Part shown: one piece after another, positions 33,096-33,572 of the stretch
Layout of the letters: the number at the start of each line of letters is the position of its first letter
Numbering within the stretch: the first letter of the stretch is position 1
Program-made: the position numbers and the translations under genes
The notes under the pieces: model-generated
Seen by the model: only the letters and a program-made list of their open reading frames with translations
Told to the model about the DNA's origin: nothing
The model's database searches: none
NCBI GenBank assembly: GCA_964463485.1
Contig: CAYXDO010000124.1
Span: 1 to 33,572, forward strand
Direction: 5' to 3'
Source: CAYXDO01 sp964463485
Lineage (GTDB): Bacteria > Myxococcota > Kuafuiibacteriia > Kuafuiibacteriales > Kuafuiibacteriaceae
DNA: 33,572 bases

Positions 33096-33484
33096 CTCGG
33101 CGCGCGAGCTGTTGCTGCGGTCAGCTCGAGGTGATTTGCACCGGGGAGCCGATTCGCGTCTCGGTGTGCCATTGTCATGCCTGTCAACGACGCACGGGCA
33201 GTGTGTTCGGGGCCCAGGCAAGGTTTCGGCTGGAGCAACTCAGCGTCCAAGGTGAGCGCTCTGAGTACACACGCACGGGAGACAGCGGAGGCAAGGCCAC
33301 GTTTCGCTTCTGTCCGACATGCGGTTCGACCGTGTTCTGGGAGCTCGACGGGTTGCCTGGGATGGCCGCGGTCGCGGTCGGCGCGTTCGCGGACCGCGAC
33401 TTTCCGAAGCCGACCGTGTCCGTGTACGAGGACCGGCGGCATGCGTGGGTTGTCACGGACTTCGCGGCGGAACACTACGACTGA
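33080..33484 (+). CDS. GFA/CENP-V-family zinc enzyme
   Basis: 134 aa. It has the GFA fold with all seven zinc cysteines: Cys11 and Cys13 (CCCG), Cys30, Cys32 and Cys35 (CHCHACQRRTG), and Cys78 and Cys81 (FCPTCGS). The family is named after S-(hydroxymethyl)glutathione synthase, although many members act on other thiol adducts or have unknown roles. The GTG at 33080 has GGAGG 7 nt upstream and lies 16 bp before the synthase stop; a GTG at 33092 would give a 4-bp overlap. The overlap means it is made with the synthase. I infer a link to a product or by-product of the synthase, possibly an aldehyde. No gene is seen after it, to the window end. Confidence 0.82.
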   Translation: MEEAVTRRASCCCGQLEVICTGEPIRVSVCHCHACQRRTGSVFGAQARFRLEQLSVQGERSEYTRTGDSGGKATFRFCPTCGSTVFWELDGLPGMAAVAVGAFADRDFPKPTVSVYEDRRHAWVVTDFAAEHYD

Positions 33485-33572
33485 CTGAGTTCCTCGGCCA
33501 CTGTGCGCGTTCCCGAGTGTGGCGATCGATCGGTGTGCGACGCGTTGCCGTTCGGACTCATAGCCAGGCGGA

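Overview
The window is high-GC DNA from a single bacterial chromosome, most likely a myxobacterium (Myxococcota). The reasons are the lineage-typical architectures: PilZ-domain proteins with long acidic or proline-rich linkers, a receiver/HD-GYP-like/receiver/DUF4388 signalling protein, many predicted lipoproteins, a SycD-like TPR protein beside a PP2C phosphatase, and a large type I polyketide synthase. This is inferred from gene content; no rRNA or tRNA gene was seen.

Layout. 1-960: an 8-bp tandem repeat array, a hairpin, and a minus-strand methyltransferase. 1170-3828: a two-gene plus-strand operon encoding a TolB-like propeller protein and a lipoprotein that joins a transglycosylase-like region to a zinc amidase. 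3861-6106: a minus-strand pair (membrane-anchored protein, then a lipoprotein) joined by an ATGA overlap. 6298-10314: histidine ammonia-lyase, a PilZ/helical-repeat protein and an unknown protein. 10351-14575: a minus-strand series of a class V aminotransferase-like enzyme, a multidomain response regulator with decayed active sites, and a YdcF-like envelope protein. 14689-17021: a translationally coupled SycD-like TPR protein and PP2C phosphatase. 17112-18551: a membrane-anchored PilZ protein.

18745-23643 is a compact plus-strand run: folB, a FabH-type ketosynthase, a FabK/nitronate monooxygenase-type flavoprotein, a GH113-like lipoprotein, and a second lipoprotein. That last one appears to be a paralogue of the lipoprotein at 3861-5231. 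Two tiny minus-strand genes follow (23805-24259).

The rest (24492-33484) is an 8.6-kb single-module synthase overlapped by a GFA-family zinc enzyme. The synthase order is KS-AT-DH-(pseudo)methyltransferase-ER-KR-ACP-terminal reductase. This is the layout of animal fatty acid synthase and fungal highly reducing synthases, but with a reductase-like release domain. KS, AT, KR, ER and ACP keep their key residues. The methyltransferase SAM loop is broken. The release domain has lost the central glycine of its nucleotide loop and, by my alignment, its catalytic Thr and Lys. The chain-release chemistry of this synthase, paired with a thiol-adduct enzyme, is the most unusual biology in the window.

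All domain calls come from motif recognition by eye. No alignment or database search was run.
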